Below the pieces are notes generated by a model, which saw only the letters and a program-made list of their open reading frames with translations, did no database searches and was not told where the DNA came from. Positions 33,972 through 43,095 of a DNA stretch of 64,000 nucleotides are shown here, in pieces. The stretch lies in assembly GCF_001423125.1 (NCBI RefSeq), contig NZ_LMNW01000033.1:215525-279524 (forward strand), in the 5' to 3' direction. Each line of letters begins with the position of its first letter. The first letter of the stretch is position 1. The position numbers and the translations under genes were made by a program. This DNA is from Duganella sp. Leaf126. GTDB taxonomy: Bacteria; Pseudomonadota; Gammaproteobacteria; Burkholderiales; Burkholderiaceae_D.

Positions 33972-35905
33972 TGCGCGACCTCGGCTTTTCGTTCCTTGTT
34001 CAGGAAACCGCCAAAGCCCACTTTTTTCAGGTGTACCAGCAGCAGCGAGATCGCTGCCGGGGTGACACCGGAAATGCGCGAGGCCTGGCCCAGGGTTTCC
34101 GGCCGCTGCGCGTGCAGCTTCTGGCGCACTTCCACCGACAGCGCGGTGATGTCGAGGTAGTTGAAACCCTCCGGCAGCTTCAGGTGTTCGTAGTGCTCGT
34201 GACGCTCGACTTCCCTGGTCTGGCGGTCGATATAGCCCGAATATTTGAGCTGGATTTCGATCTGTTCGCGCACCGCATCATCGGTCACGCCAGGCCCGGC
34301 CAGGTCGCGGCCATCGGCGCCGGCCAGCGTCATCAGCTTGTCGTAGGCCACGCCGGGACGACGCAGCAGGTCGGCCAGCGAGTATTCACGCTCGATGACC
34401 TGGCCGATCACCCGCTCCGATTCGGCCGCTTCGACAATACGCGGGTTCACCCACGTGGAACGCAGACGTTCCAGTTCCCGCGCGACAGCCTCGCGCTTGC
34501 GGTCGAAGGCTTCCCACTGGGCGTCGCCCACGCAGCCGAGCTGGCGGCCGATCTCGGTCAGGCGCATGTCGGCATTGTCTTCGCGCAGACTCAGGCGGTA
34601 CTCGGCACGGCTGGTAAACATCCGGTACGGCTCCATCACGCCTTGCGTGACCAGGTCGTCCACCATCACGCCTAGATAGGCTTCCGAACGCGCCGGCGTC
34701 CAGGCGTCGCGGCCCTGGGTTTGCCGCGCAGCGTTGATACCGGCCAGCATGCCCTGGGCAGCCGCTTCCTCGTAACCGGTGGTGCCGTTAATCTGGCCGG
34801 CGAAATACAAGCCGTTGACGGCCTTGGTTTCCAGCGACGCCTTGAGGCCGCGCGGGTCGAAATAATCGTATTCGATCGCATAGCCGGGGCGCAGGATGTG
34901 GGCGTTTTCCATGCCTTTCATCGAGCGCACCAGCGCGATTTGCACGTCGAATGGCAGGCTGGTCGAAATACCGTTCGGATAGAATTCGTGCGTGGTCAAG
35001 CCTTCCGGTTCCAGGAAAATCTGGTGCGATTCCTTCGAGGCGAAGCGGTGGATCTTGTCTTCGATCGACGGGCAGTAACGCGGGCCGACCCCCTCGATCA
35101 CGCCCGTGTACATCGGGCTGCGATCGAGGCCGGCACGGATGATGTCGTGCGTCTGGCTGTTGGTGTGCGTCACCCAGCATGGCATCTGCTGCGGGTGCAT
35201 GGCAGTGTTGCCCATCACCGAGAATACCGGGACTGGATCGAGGTCGCCCGGCTGTTCGGTCATCTGGCTAAAGTCGATCGAGCGGCCATCGATGCGCGGC
35301 GGCGTGCCGGTTTTTAGGCGGCCTTGCGGCAGTTTCAACTCTTTTAAACGGGCCGACAGCGACAACGCCGGCGGATCGCCGGCGCGACCGGCCGAATAAT
35401 TTTGTAGACCGACGTGGATTTTTCCGTCAAGGAAAGTACCGGCAGTCAGCACCACGGCCGGTGCCAAAAATTTCAAGCCGATCTGAGTCACGGCGCCCAC
35501 CACGCGGTCGCCCTCCACCATCAAATCATCGACCGCCTGCTGGAACAGCCACAGATTGGGCTGGTTTTCCAGGCGCGAACGGATCGCAGCCTTGTACAGG
35601 ATGCGGTCGGCCTGGGCGCGAGTGGCACGCACTGCCGGACCCTTCGAGGAATTCAGGATGCGGAACTGGATGCCCGATTCGTCGGTCGCAATCGCCATGG
35701 CGCCACCCATGGCATCGACTTCCTTGACCAGGTGGCCTTTGCCGATGCCGCCGATGGAGGGATTGCACGACATCTGGCCCAGAGTCTCGATGTTGTGCGT
35801 CAGGAGCAAAGTCTTCTGGCCCATGCGCGCGGACGCCAGTGCAGCCTCGGTACCGGCATGACCGCCGCCGACAACGATGACGTCGAATGAAGTTGGAAAT
35901 AACAT
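33968..35905 (-). CDS. mnmG: tRNA uridine-5-carboxymethylaminomethyl modification enzyme MnmG
   Basis: A 645-residue FAD protein. It begins FDVIVVGGGHAGTEAALASARMG (FAD loop), with TLGQMSCNPSIGGIGKGHLVKEVDA and the C-terminal GVTPAAISLLLVHLKK. With MnmE it makes the cmnm5 modification at wobble U34 of tRNAs. The ATG at 35905 (MLFPTSFDVI) is chosen; the frame is open to 35977 but lacks family residues. It lies about 90 bases beyond the first parS site. Confidence 0.97.
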   Translation of the reverse strand: MLFPTSFDVIVVGGGHAGTEAALASARMGQKTLLLTHNIETLGQMSCNPSIGGIGKGHLVKEVDAMGGAMAIATDESGIQFRILNSSKGPAVRATRAQADRILYKAAIRSRLENQPNLWLFQQAVDDLMVEGDRVVGAVTQIGLKFLAPAVVLTAGTFLDGKIHVGLQNYSAGRAGDPPALSLSARLKELKLPQGRLKTGTPPRIDGRSIDFSQMTEQPGDLDPVPVFSVMGNTAMHPQQMPCWVTHTNSQTHDIIRAGLDRSPMYTGVIEGVGPRYCPSIEDKIHRFASKESHQIFLEPEGLTTHEFYPNGISTSLPFDVQIALVRSMKGMENAHILRPGYAIEYDYFDPRGLKASLETKAVNGLYFAGQINGTTGYEEAAAQGMLAGINAARQTQGRDAWTPARSEAYLGVMVDDLVTQGVMEPYRMFTSRAEYRLSLREDNADMRLTEIGRQLGCVGDAQWEAFDRKREAVARELERLRSTWVNPRIVEAAESERVIGQVIEREYSLADLLRRPGVAYDKLMTLAGADGRDLAGPGVTDDAVREQIEIQLKYSGYIDRQTREVERHEHYEHLKLPEGFNYLDITALSVEVRQKLHAQRPETLGQASRISGVTPAAISLLLVHLKKVGFGGFLNKERKAEVAQ

Positions 35906-35991
35906 GATGGAGAATGTAGAGCGGAGGAGTAAGGTGAAATTATAGAGTCTTTTTGCAGCTGCGACTTTTTTAGGCAAAAATTTCCTATCCT

Positions 35992-36007
35992 GGTTCCACG
36001 TGAAACA
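35992..36007. other. parS site 1
   Basis: GGTTCCACGTGAAACA matches the ParB target TGTTCCACGTGAAACA in 15 of 16 positions (the first T is G). It lies between mnmG and the TSUP permease gene, near the parAB operon. Confidence 0.93.
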
Positions 36008-36010
36008 ATG

Positions 36011-36039
36011 AAAAAAGGCGCCGGATGTGATCCGGCGCC
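36011..36039 (-). terminator. Terminator of the TSUP permease gene, flanked by parS sites
   Basis: A perfect 10-bp stem GGCGCCGGAT/ATCCGGCGCC (36017-36026 and 36030-36039) with a three-base loop is followed on the minus strand by six U. It lies 40 bases after the TSUP stop and before mnmG, exactly between the two parS sites. Confidence 0.9.
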
Positions 36040-36051
36040 CTCGTCATCGAT

Positions 36052-36067
36052 GGTTCCACGTGAAACA
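36052..36067. other. parS site 2
   Basis: An identical copy of site 1 (GGTTCCACGTGAAACA), 60 bp away in the same orientation, just downstream of the TSUP permease gene. Two sites so close favour efficient ParB loading. Confidence 0.93.
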
Positions 36068-36078
36068 ACGCGTCGTCG

Positions 36079-36852
36079 CTACCACCGCAGGTAGGCGTCG
36101 TAGCCGGTCTTGGCAATCAGCACAGTCACCACGACCAGGAACAATTTGCGCACAAAACCGCTGCCATGTTTCATCGCCAGGCCCGTGCCGATGACGGAGC
36201 CGGCGATCTGGCAGGCGGCCATCAGCAGCCCCAGCTGCCAGATCAAGTGGCCGCTGTAACCGAACCAGACCAGCGCGGCAAAGTTGCAGGCGACGTTGAC
36301 GATCTTGCTGACGGCCGAAGCGCTGAGAAAATCGAAACCGAACACCCGCACGAATAAAAATACCAGGAAGCTGCCGGTGCCTGGGCCGAAGAAGCCATCG
36401 TAAAAGCCGATGGCCGAGCCGATCATCAGCGCCAGCGTCTGTTCCTTGCGTCCCGTGTGCAACGGCGCATGGACCGCCCCCAGGTCTTTTTTGGCAAACG
36501 TGTACATGGCCACCAGCAACAGCACCACCGGTAGCGCATTGCGCAGAAAGTCAGGCGATACCCTGGTCACGGTGTAGGCGCCAAGGAAGGAAAAGATCAG
36601 CGCAGCAAACGCCGCCGGTGCGGCCACCGTCCACGCCACCGCCACGCGCCGCGCGTAGCTGACGGCCGCCACGCTGGTGCCGAAGATCGACGCCAGCTTG
36701 TTGGTACCGATCAAGGTTGCCGGCGCCGTTTGGGGAAAGACCGAAAAGATGGCCGGCATCTGTATCAGCCCGCCCCCACCTACCACCGCATCGACCAGTC
36801 CTGCGCCAAATGCCGCTACCCCGAGTATCAAGTAATCCACCACAGCCGTCAT
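36079..36852 (-). CDS. TSUP family (TauE/SafE) membrane permease
   Basis: A 257-residue protein with about eight transmembrane helices. TSUP motifs are AFGAGLVDAVVGGGGLIQMPAIF near the N terminus and GFYDGFFGPGTGSFLVFLFVRVFGFDFLSASAVSKIVNVACN in the second half. The family exports sulfite, sulfonates or similar organic anions; the substrate is unknown. It is monocistronic with a strong terminator, between the parS pair and the PHB-oligomer hydrolase. Confidence 0.88.
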   Translation of the reverse strand: MTAVVDYLILGVAAFGAGLVDAVVGGGGLIQMPAIFSVFPQTAPATLIGTNKLASIFGTSVAAVSYARRVAVAWTVAAPAAFAALIFSFLGAYTVTRVSPDFLRNALPVVLLLVAMYTFAKKDLGAVHAPLHTGRKEQTLALMIGSAIGFYDGFFGPGTGSFLVFLFVRVFGFDFLSASAVSKIVNVACNFAALVWFGYSGHLIWQLGLLMAACQIAGSVIGTGLAMKHGSGFVRKLFLVVVTVLIAKTGYDAYLRW

Positions 36853-37061
36853 CCATCCAGTTCAACAGGCTGTATTGTACGGAAGAAATGGCGTGCGGAC
36901 TCATGCAAGCTCGGCATAGCAGGGGACTGGACGCTGCACCTGATGCCCGGGACAGCCTTGGCGCTACCACAACAGCCGACGTGCATGGCCCGCGCGGTCA
37001 TGCCGATCTCGCATGACCACGCGACCACATGGCGCCCGCTGCGGCGCTGCCGCGATCGGCC

Positions 37062-39146
37062 CTACTGCGGCACGTCCACCGTGGTGCCGCTGACAGCGAT
37101 GCGATTGGCCGGCGCTGGTGCCGCCACAAACGGTGGCAAGTTGGCTTCAGTCAGCGGCACGGTGTTGTCGGGCCGCGTGGTCGTGCGCACCACCTGCGAC
37201 GGCGGCAGCGCGGCATTGTTGCGCAGGTGGGCCATCATCGCGTCGAGCGCGCGGAACAGGTAGACATTGAGGGGAATGACATACTGCGGCAACACGCTGG
37301 TCAGCACATCGAAGTGATTTCCATTGGTGACCTCGATGTAGCGCAGCCTGCTTGCTGCACCTTCTGCGACGGCATTGAGGCCGAGATAGGCGCGCGACGT
37401 GAAGTTGACGACCATCAGCGTATCGCTGCGGCCATGCACGATGAGTGCCGGCTTGCCGTTCAACTTGCCATTTGCCACCACCTCGGCAGCGCCCTGGCGG
37501 ACCCGGGCACTTTGCTCGGCCAAGTTGCCGCTCAACTTGTTGCCGGTGACGGGATCGATGCCGGTGGCCAGCGCGCGCAGGCACAGGAAGCCGTCGAGCG
37601 ACTGGTCGGCCAGGTTGCTGCTGGGCGATATGCCAACCGCGTAGGCGCGCGCACCGCCGACCGAATCTTCATAGATCGGCGTGCCGATGATGCCGTTCTG
37701 GGTCGCGAAGCTGCTTGCCCTTTGCGCGGGGGTAAAGCTGGTGGGCATGCCGGCAGCATCGACCGGCGCAAAGGTAAAGCCGCACACCTTGTCGGTCGGG
37801 GCGAAACGGCCATAGGCAAAGGTGTAGGTCACGGCCACCAGCACGTTGATCGGTGCATAAGTTGCCTGCAACGGATCGGACTCCGCCAGCCAGCCATAGG
37901 CGCGCAGCCTGGCCCGTGCATCGAGCTGCTGGGCAGCCAGGTCGGTCCCGGTCAGCAGGCCCTTGGCTGCCAGTGCGGTGCAGCGGCCGGCCGTGGCGGC
38001 GGTGGCGGCGATGCACGGCTGGTACAGGGCCGCATAGGTGGAATAGTCGATCAGCAATTTGCCCTGCCCCGTCACCGGGACGCCGTTCTGGCGGACCACG
38101 TAACTGCTGGCGTCCCGGGGCTGAATCTGCGGTTCGCTCACGGCCACGCCGGTGATCAAGCCCTTGCGGTCCTGCTCGGCTGCCAGCAGGGCCGCAGCGC
38201 CACCGTTGGAAATGCTCGAGCCGATCGTGATCGTGTTGCGCGGTGTGAAGCGCACGCGACGCCCCTTGCCATCCTTGCTCATCTCGCCAAACTTGTCGTT
38301 GAGCGCATACAGCGCAAATTCCACCGATTGCAGCACGTGCGTGCCCCAGTCCTTTTCCGGATTTTGCTGCGAGTGCGCATGCTTGAAAGCAATACGACCC
38401 GGATAGGCGGCAGCAAAGGCAGCGCGCTCGGCATCGGAAACGTTGGGCATGAAATTGGCATTTTTGCCGGCCGTCGCGCGTGGTGCCCGCACGCCGTTGC
38501 GCAGGTTGACGCTGTCATCATCGAACGTGTACAGGCCGGTACCGGTCCCCTTGTCGGTGTACGCGACTGCGCACTTATGCTTGAGACCCCACTCGCCCGA
38601 CGTTGCGATCGCGCCATACACCCCACGCGAGCCGCTCGAGGCGCCGGTGATGATGCACGGGTTGGCGACATCGAAACTGTCCGGTATCTGCACCATCACC
38701 GTCACGTTCTGCTTGCCGCTGCCATCGTCGGCATAGGCGATGTACTCGGTGCCGGGGATCTTGCCTTCGCCGGTGGTAGGGACGCCGTTGATATCGACAT
38801 TGGGACCGTACAAGCGGCCGTAGCCGGCAGTGGGGTTGACGTCGGCGATGGCCCGGTAATTGAAATAAATGGCATTGCGACGCAGCTCGGCCGGCGTGGG
38901 ATTGAGTGGGTCGGCATAGCCAGGCGCCGGCGCGGCGGCAGTCAGCCCTGACGCGCCCAGCCCGCCGGTCAGCAAGTCGTCGGAGACGCCGTCGTAGGTG
39001 GCGACGCTGATGTCGCGCAGATAGGACGGCGCCTGGTTGGGTTCGCCATGATCGCCGTGATGGTGGTGGCCGCAACCGGCCAGGGTCATGGCCGTCATGG
39101 TGGCAATCGCGGCCGACACGGCCGTGACGAGTTTCTTGGTATGCAT
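37062..39146 (-). CDS. D-(-)-3-hydroxybutyrate oligomer hydrolase, lipoprotein
   Basis: A 694-residue protein with a lipoprotein signal (lipobox LAGC followed by a His-rich GHHHHGDHGE). The body matches 3HB-oligomer hydrolases: TGASSGSRGVYGAIATSGEWGLKHKCAVAYTDKGTG, the nucleophile region TITIGSSISNGGAAALLAAEQD, and VIVHGRSD-like LIVHGRSDTLMVVNFTSRAYLGLN. It splits short 3-hydroxybutyrate oligomers from polymer breakdown. A GGAGG site six bases before the ATG at 39146 decides the start over the ATG at 39152. Works with the esterase at 2.8 kb in PHB use, by inference. Confidence 0.9.
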   Translation of the reverse strand: MHTKKLVTAVSAAIATMTAMTLAGCGHHHHGDHGEPNQAPSYLRDISVATYDGVSDDLLTGGLGASGLTAAAPAPGYADPLNPTPAELRRNAIYFNYRAIADVNPTAGYGRLYGPNVDINGVPTTGEGKIPGTEYIAYADDGSGKQNVTVMVQIPDSFDVANPCIITGASSGSRGVYGAIATSGEWGLKHKCAVAYTDKGTGTGLYTFDDDSVNLRNGVRAPRATAGKNANFMPNVSDAERAAFAAAYPGRIAFKHAHSQQNPEKDWGTHVLQSVEFALYALNDKFGEMSKDGKGRRVRFTPRNTITIGSSISNGGAAALLAAEQDRKGLITGVAVSEPQIQPRDASSYVVRQNGVPVTGQGKLLIDYSTYAALYQPCIAATAATAGRCTALAAKGLLTGTDLAAQQLDARARLRAYGWLAESDPLQATYAPINVLVAVTYTFAYGRFAPTDKVCGFTFAPVDAAGMPTSFTPAQRASSFATQNGIIGTPIYEDSVGGARAYAVGISPSSNLADQSLDGFLCLRALATGIDPVTGNKLSGNLAEQSARVRQGAAEVVANGKLNGKPALIVHGRSDTLMVVNFTSRAYLGLNAVAEGAASRLRYIEVTNGNHFDVLTSVLPQYVIPLNVYLFRALDAMMAHLRNNAALPPSQVVRTTTRPDNTVPLTEANLPPFVAAPAPANRIAVSGTTVDVPQ

Positions 39147-39228
39147 GGTCATCCTCCAGTTGAAAGGGATTGGACAAAAAAATTTCTCCAGCCTCAGCCG
39201 GAAAAATTTACCCTGTCCGAACGGAAAG

Positions 39229-39249
39229 CGCCGGGCAGAACGCCCGGCG
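39229..39249 (-). terminator. Probable terminator of the liv operon
   Basis: A strong GC stem (CGCCGGGC/GCCCGGCG, five-base loop) lies 28 bases after the livM stop on the minus strand. The U-tract is weak (GCTTTCC), so termination efficiency is uncertain. Confidence 0.5.
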
Positions 39250-39276
39250 TCTGTGTTGCGTCATGCAGTGGGCAGC

Positions 39277-40260
39277 CTATGCCGCCGAGGCAACCCGCTT
39301 TTTGCGGGTCCACGCCAACAATTCGCCGACGATGCCGCGCCGGAACGCCAGCACACAGATGATGAAGATCAAGCCCACCACCATGTTGACGGCCTCGCCG
39401 ATCGTGGCAAACCACGCGATGCCGGTGGCCGACGACAGCGAAAGTCCCCAATCGCCGAGCTTGTTTTCGAGCAGGATGATGACCAGCGCTCCGAGGACGG
39501 GACCGGCCAGCGTGCCCATGCCGCCTACCAAGGTCATCAATACCACCAGGCCGGACATGGTCCAGTGCACATCGGTCAGGGTCTCGAAGCCCTGCACCAG
39601 CACCTTGAGGCCGCCGGCCAGTCCCGCCAGCGCCGCCGACAGTACGAACGCCAGCAGCTTGTACCGGTCCACGTCGTAGCCGAGCGAGACCGCGCGCGGC
39701 TCGTTTTCCTTGATCGCGATCAGCACCTGGCCGAACGGCGAATGCACGGTCCGCACGATCAGCGCAAACGCGGCGACCGCCAGCGCCAGCACGAAGAAGT
39801 ACAGCAGCAGGTCGTTGCTCAGATCGAACATGCCCAATATGCTGCCGCGGGGGACGCCCTGCAAACCATCTTCACCGCCAGTAAAACTGCCGGCGCGCAA
39901 CGCGATAAAAAACACCATCTGCGCCAGGGCCAGCGTGATCATGGCAAAATAAATGCCCTGACGACGTATCGCCAGGCCACCCATCACCAGGCCCAGCGCG
40001 GCGCCGGTGACCACGCCCATGGCCAGGCTCAGCTCCACCGGCCAGCCCCACACCTTGAGCGCATTGCCCACCACGTAGCCGGCGCCGCCGAAAAACGCCG
40101 CGTGGCCGAACGACAGCAGGCCGGTGAATCCGATTAACAGGTTGAAGGCACAGGCAAACAGCGCAAAGCACAGCAGCTTGGCCAGGAACACCGGGTAGCC
40201 GATCAGCGGCGCCGCCACGGCGATGGCCAGGGCCAGGGAATACGCGAAGGTCTTGTTCAT
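39277..40260 (-). CDS. livM: Branched-chain amino acid ABC transporter permease LivM
   Basis: A 327-residue inner-membrane permease with about ten helices, including NLLIGFTGLLSFGHAAFFGGAGYVVGN and the EAA-like cytoplasmic loop KENEPRAVSLGYDVDRYKLLAFVLSAALAGLAGGL. Its partner is LivH. Last gene of the operon livG-livF-livK-livH-livM. Substrate assumed from family; a role in other amino acids or carboxylates is possible. Confidence 0.93.
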   Translation of the reverse strand: MNKTFAYSLALAIAVAAPLIGYPVFLAKLLCFALFACAFNLLIGFTGLLSFGHAAFFGGAGYVVGNALKVWGWPVELSLAMGVVTGAALGLVMGGLAIRRQGIYFAMITLALAQMVFFIALRAGSFTGGEDGLQGVPRGSILGMFDLSNDLLLYFFVLALAVAAFALIVRTVHSPFGQVLIAIKENEPRAVSLGYDVDRYKLLAFVLSAALAGLAGGLKVLVQGFETLTDVHWTMSGLVVLMTLVGGMGTLAGPVLGALVIILLENKLGDWGLSLSSATGIAWFATIGEAVNMVVGLIFIICVLAFRRGIVGELLAWTRKKRVASAA

Positions 40261-40269
40261 GGGATCGCC

Positions 40270-41154
40270 TTATTTTTCTTTGCCAAACAGTCCGGCCGGT
40301 CGCAGCAGCAACACCACGATCATCACCAGGAACACCACCGTCGAGGAAAATTCCGGATACAGCACCTTGGTCAAGCCCTCGATCACGCCCAGCCCGAGAC
40401 CGGTCAGGATGGCCCCCATGATCGATCCCATGCCGCCGATGACCACGACCGCGAACACGACAATGATCAGGTTCTGCCCCATCAGCGGCTGGACCTGGAT
40501 GATGGGCGCAGCCAGCACGCCGGCAAATCCCGCCAATGCGACACCGAAGCCGTAGGTGAGCGTGACCATCCGCGGCACGTTGACGCCGAACGCTTCGACC
40601 AGCTTGGGATTTTCGGTACCGGCGCGCAGATAGGCGCCGAGCTTGGTCTTTTCGATCACGTACCACGTCGCCAGGCATACGGTCAGCGACGCCACCACCA
40701 CCCAGGCGCGGTAATGCGGCATGACCATGAAGCCGAGGTCGGTGGCCCCGGCCAGCGCGTCCGGGGTCTGGAACGGCTGACCGGAGACGCCGTAAAACGA
40801 GCGGAACACGCCTTCGAGCAGCAAGGTGATGCCAAACGTCAGCAGCAGGCCGTACAGGTGGTCGAGCTTGTAGAGCCAGCGCAGCATGGTCTTTTCCACG
40901 ATCACCCCGAACAGGCCCACGGTCAGCGGCGCCAGCAGCAACATCGCCCAGTAACTGAGGCCAAAATAAGTCATCCCCATCCAGGCCACGAACGCGCCCA
41001 TCATGTAGAGCGCGCCATGGGAAAAATTGATCACATTGAGCAAGCCGAAAATCACGGCCAGGCCCAGCGACAGCATCGCGTAGAACGAGCCGTTGACAAG
41101 TCCCAGCATCAGCTGGCTCAACCACACGGTCAGGGGACGGCCGAGGATGTCCAT
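40270..41154 (-). CDS. livH: Branched-chain amino acid ABC transporter permease LivH
   Basis: A 294-residue permease with about eight helices: LMLGLVNGSFYAMLSLGLAVIFGLLNVINFSHGALYMMGAF at the start and the conserved AGTENPKLVEAFGVNVPRMVTLTYGFGVALAGFAGVLAAPI coupling loop. It dimerises with LivM. Gap to LivM is 9 bases and to LivK 4 bases. Confidence 0.94.
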   Translation of the reverse strand: MDILGRPLTVWLSQLMLGLVNGSFYAMLSLGLAVIFGLLNVINFSHGALYMMGAFVAWMGMTYFGLSYWAMLLLAPLTVGLFGVIVEKTMLRWLYKLDHLYGLLLTFGITLLLEGVFRSFYGVSGQPFQTPDALAGATDLGFMVMPHYRAWVVVASLTVCLATWYVIEKTKLGAYLRAGTENPKLVEAFGVNVPRMVTLTYGFGVALAGFAGVLAAPIIQVQPLMGQNLIIVVFAVVVIGGMGSIMGAILTGLGLGVIEGLTKVLYPEFSSTVVFLVMIVVLLLRPAGLFGKEK

Positions 41155-41158
41155 CGCG

Positions 41159-42355
41159 TCATTTCCACAGGCTGCACTTGGTTTCCGCCTTGGTCGCGTA
41201 CGCCTGGCTGCCGGGGATGGTGGCCACTACCTTGTAGTAATCCCACGGATATTTCGATTCCGACGGCTTTTTCACTTCCATCAGATACATGTCGTGCACC
41301 ATGCGGCCGTCGGGACGGACCACGCCGTTCCTGGCAAACATGTCGTTGACCGGATTGGCCTTGAGCCAGGCCATGACCTTGTCGGCATCGTCGGTACCGG
41401 TGGCCTTGACGGCCTTCAGGTACTGGGCGGCAGCGGAATAGTCGGCCGCCTGCAGCATCGACGGCGATTTTTTCATCCTGGCCACGTAGCGCTTGGACCA
41501 GGCGCGGGTGTCGTCGTTCTGGTCCCAGTACCAGCCATCGGTCAGGTACATGCCCTGGGTCAGATTGAGGCCCAGCGAGTGCACATCGTTGATGAAGATG
41601 AGCAGGCCGGCCAGCTTCATCTTTTTGGTGAGGCCAAATTCGTTGGCCGCCTTGATGGCGTTGATGGCGTCGCCGCCGGCATTGGCCAGGCCCAGGATCT
41701 GCGCGCCAGACGCTTGCGCCTGCAACAGGAACGAGGAAAAGTCGGACGCCGACAGCGGGTGTTTGACCGCACCGAGCACCTTGCCGCCGGCTGCTTTGAC
41801 CACGTCGGCCGTATCCTTTTCCAGCGACTGGCCGAACGCGTAATCGGCAGTGAGGAAATACCAGTTCTTGCCGCCCTGCTTGACGATGGCGCCGCCGGTG
41901 CCGCGCGCCAGGGCGATGGTGTCGTAGGCATAGTGCACCGTGTACGGCGTGCATTCTTCGTTGGTAAGCCGGGCCGAACCGGCGCCGATCGCCATGAAGA
42001 CTTTTTTCTTTTCCGCCGCCACCTTGGCCATGGCCAGGCTGGCGCCGGAATTGGTGCCGCCGATCAGCATGTCCACGCCCTGCTGGTCGAACCATTCGCG
42101 CGCCCTGGAGGCTGCGATGTCGGCCTTGTTCTGGTGGTCGGCCGAGATGAATTCGACCTTCTTGCCGGCGACGACCACGCCGGCGTCGGCGATCGCCATC
42201 TTGATCGCTTCGGCGCCGCCGGTGCCGTCGATGTCGGTGTAGAGCCCGGACATATCGGTGATCATGCCGATCTTGATGGTGTCGCCCGATATTTGCGCCT
42301 GCGCGCCATGCGCCAGGCACAGCGCGCAGGCGCTGACGAGTACTTTGCGTTTCAT
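41159..42355 (-). CDS. Periplasmic substrate-binding protein of the Liv-type ABC transporter
   Basis: A 398-residue type I periplasmic binding protein with a signal peptide (MKRKVLVSACALCLAHGAQAQ). The fold marks are TIKIGMITDMSGLYTDIDGTGGAEAIKMAI, GGTNSGASLAMAKVAAEKKKVFMAIGAGSARL and NWYFLTADYAFGQSLEKD. It captures the ligand and delivers it to LivHM; the ligand class (branched-chain or aromatic amino acids) is inferred. Lies 32 bases after livF. Confidence 0.92.
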   Translation of the reverse strand: MKRKVLVSACALCLAHGAQAQISGDTIKIGMITDMSGLYTDIDGTGGAEAIKMAIADAGVVVAGKKVEFISADHQNKADIAASRAREWFDQQGVDMLIGGTNSGASLAMAKVAAEKKKVFMAIGAGSARLTNEECTPYTVHYAYDTIALARGTGGAIVKQGGKNWYFLTADYAFGQSLEKDTADVVKAAGGKVLGAVKHPLSASDFSSFLLQAQASGAQILGLANAGGDAINAIKAANEFGLTKKMKLAGLLIFINDVHSLGLNLTQGMYLTDGWYWDQNDDTRAWSKRYVARMKKSPSMLQAADYSAAAQYLKAVKATGTDDADKVMAWLKANPVNDMFARNGVVRPDGRMVHDMYLMEVKKPSESKYPWDYYKVVATIPGSQAYATKAETKCSLWK

Positions 42356-42387
42356 GATGTCTCCCGTGGTGTCGATACAAGGATGGA

Positions 42388-43095
42388 CTAGACGCCGAGA
42401 AGCTCGGTCAACACTGGCATCTTGGCGCTGAGTTCGGATGCAACGAAGGTCTCGACGATCTGACCGTGTTCCATCACGTAGAACCGGTCGGCCAGCGGGG
42501 CGGCAAACCGGAAATTCTGTTCCACCATGACGATGGTGTAACCGCTGGCCTTGAGGGTTTCGATCATGCGCGCCAGGCCTTGCACGATGACGGGCGCCAG
42601 CCCTTCCGAGATTTCGTCGAGCAGCAGCAGCCGCGCGCCGGTGCGCAGGATGCGCGCCACGGCCAGCATCTGCTGTTCGCCGCCCGACAGCCGGGTGCCC
42701 TGGCTGTGCCGGCGTTCCAGCAGGTTGGGGAACATCGCATAGATGTCGGTCAGCGCCATGCCTTGCCGGCCACCGGCCAGTTGCGGCGGCAATAGCAGGT
42801 TTTCCTCGGTGGACAGCGAGGCGAAAATCCCGCGCTCTTCGGGGCAGTAGCCCACGCCCAGATGGGCGATGCGGTGCGTCGGCAGGCCGATGGCTTCGAC
42901 GCCGTTGACCTTGATCGAGCCCTTGCGCGTGCCGGTCAGCCCCAGGATGGCGCGCAAGGTGGTCGTGCGGCCGGCGCCGTTACGCCCGAGCAGGGTCACC
43001 ACCTCCCCCGTCTGCACCTGCAGGCGGACGTCGTGCAGGATGTGCGACTCGCCGTACCAGGCGTGCAGTCCGCTGATATCGAGCGCGGCGTGCAT
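42388..43095 (-). CDS. livF: Branched-chain amino acid ABC transporter ATPase LivF
   Basis: A 235-residue ABC ATPase. Signature RLSGGEQQMLAVARIL, Walker B LLLLDEISEGLAP and H-region IVMVEQN are normal. Walker A reads GRNGAGRTTTLRA: the usual lysine of GxGK(S/T) is Arg (codon CGC). The partner LivG keeps the lysine. Start ATG overlaps the livG stop (TGATG). Confidence 0.92.
   Translation of the reverse strand: MHAALDISGLHAWYGESHILHDVRLQVQTGEVVTLLGRNGAGRTTTLRAILGLTGTRKGSIKVNGVEAIGLPTHRIAHLGVGYCPEERGIFASLSTEENLLLPPQLAGGRQGMALTDIYAMFPNLLERRHSQGTRLSGGEQQMLAVARILRTGARLLLLDEISEGLAPVIVQGLARMIETLKASGYTIVMVEQNFRFAAPLADRFYVMEHGQIVETFVASELSAKMPVLTELLGV

Noticed and set aside
37029..38951. A 640-codon plus-strand open frame opposite the 3HB-oligomer hydrolase
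   Set aside because: Shadow of the real gene: composition is Gly/Arg/Ala/His rich and no start signal or domain is visible.
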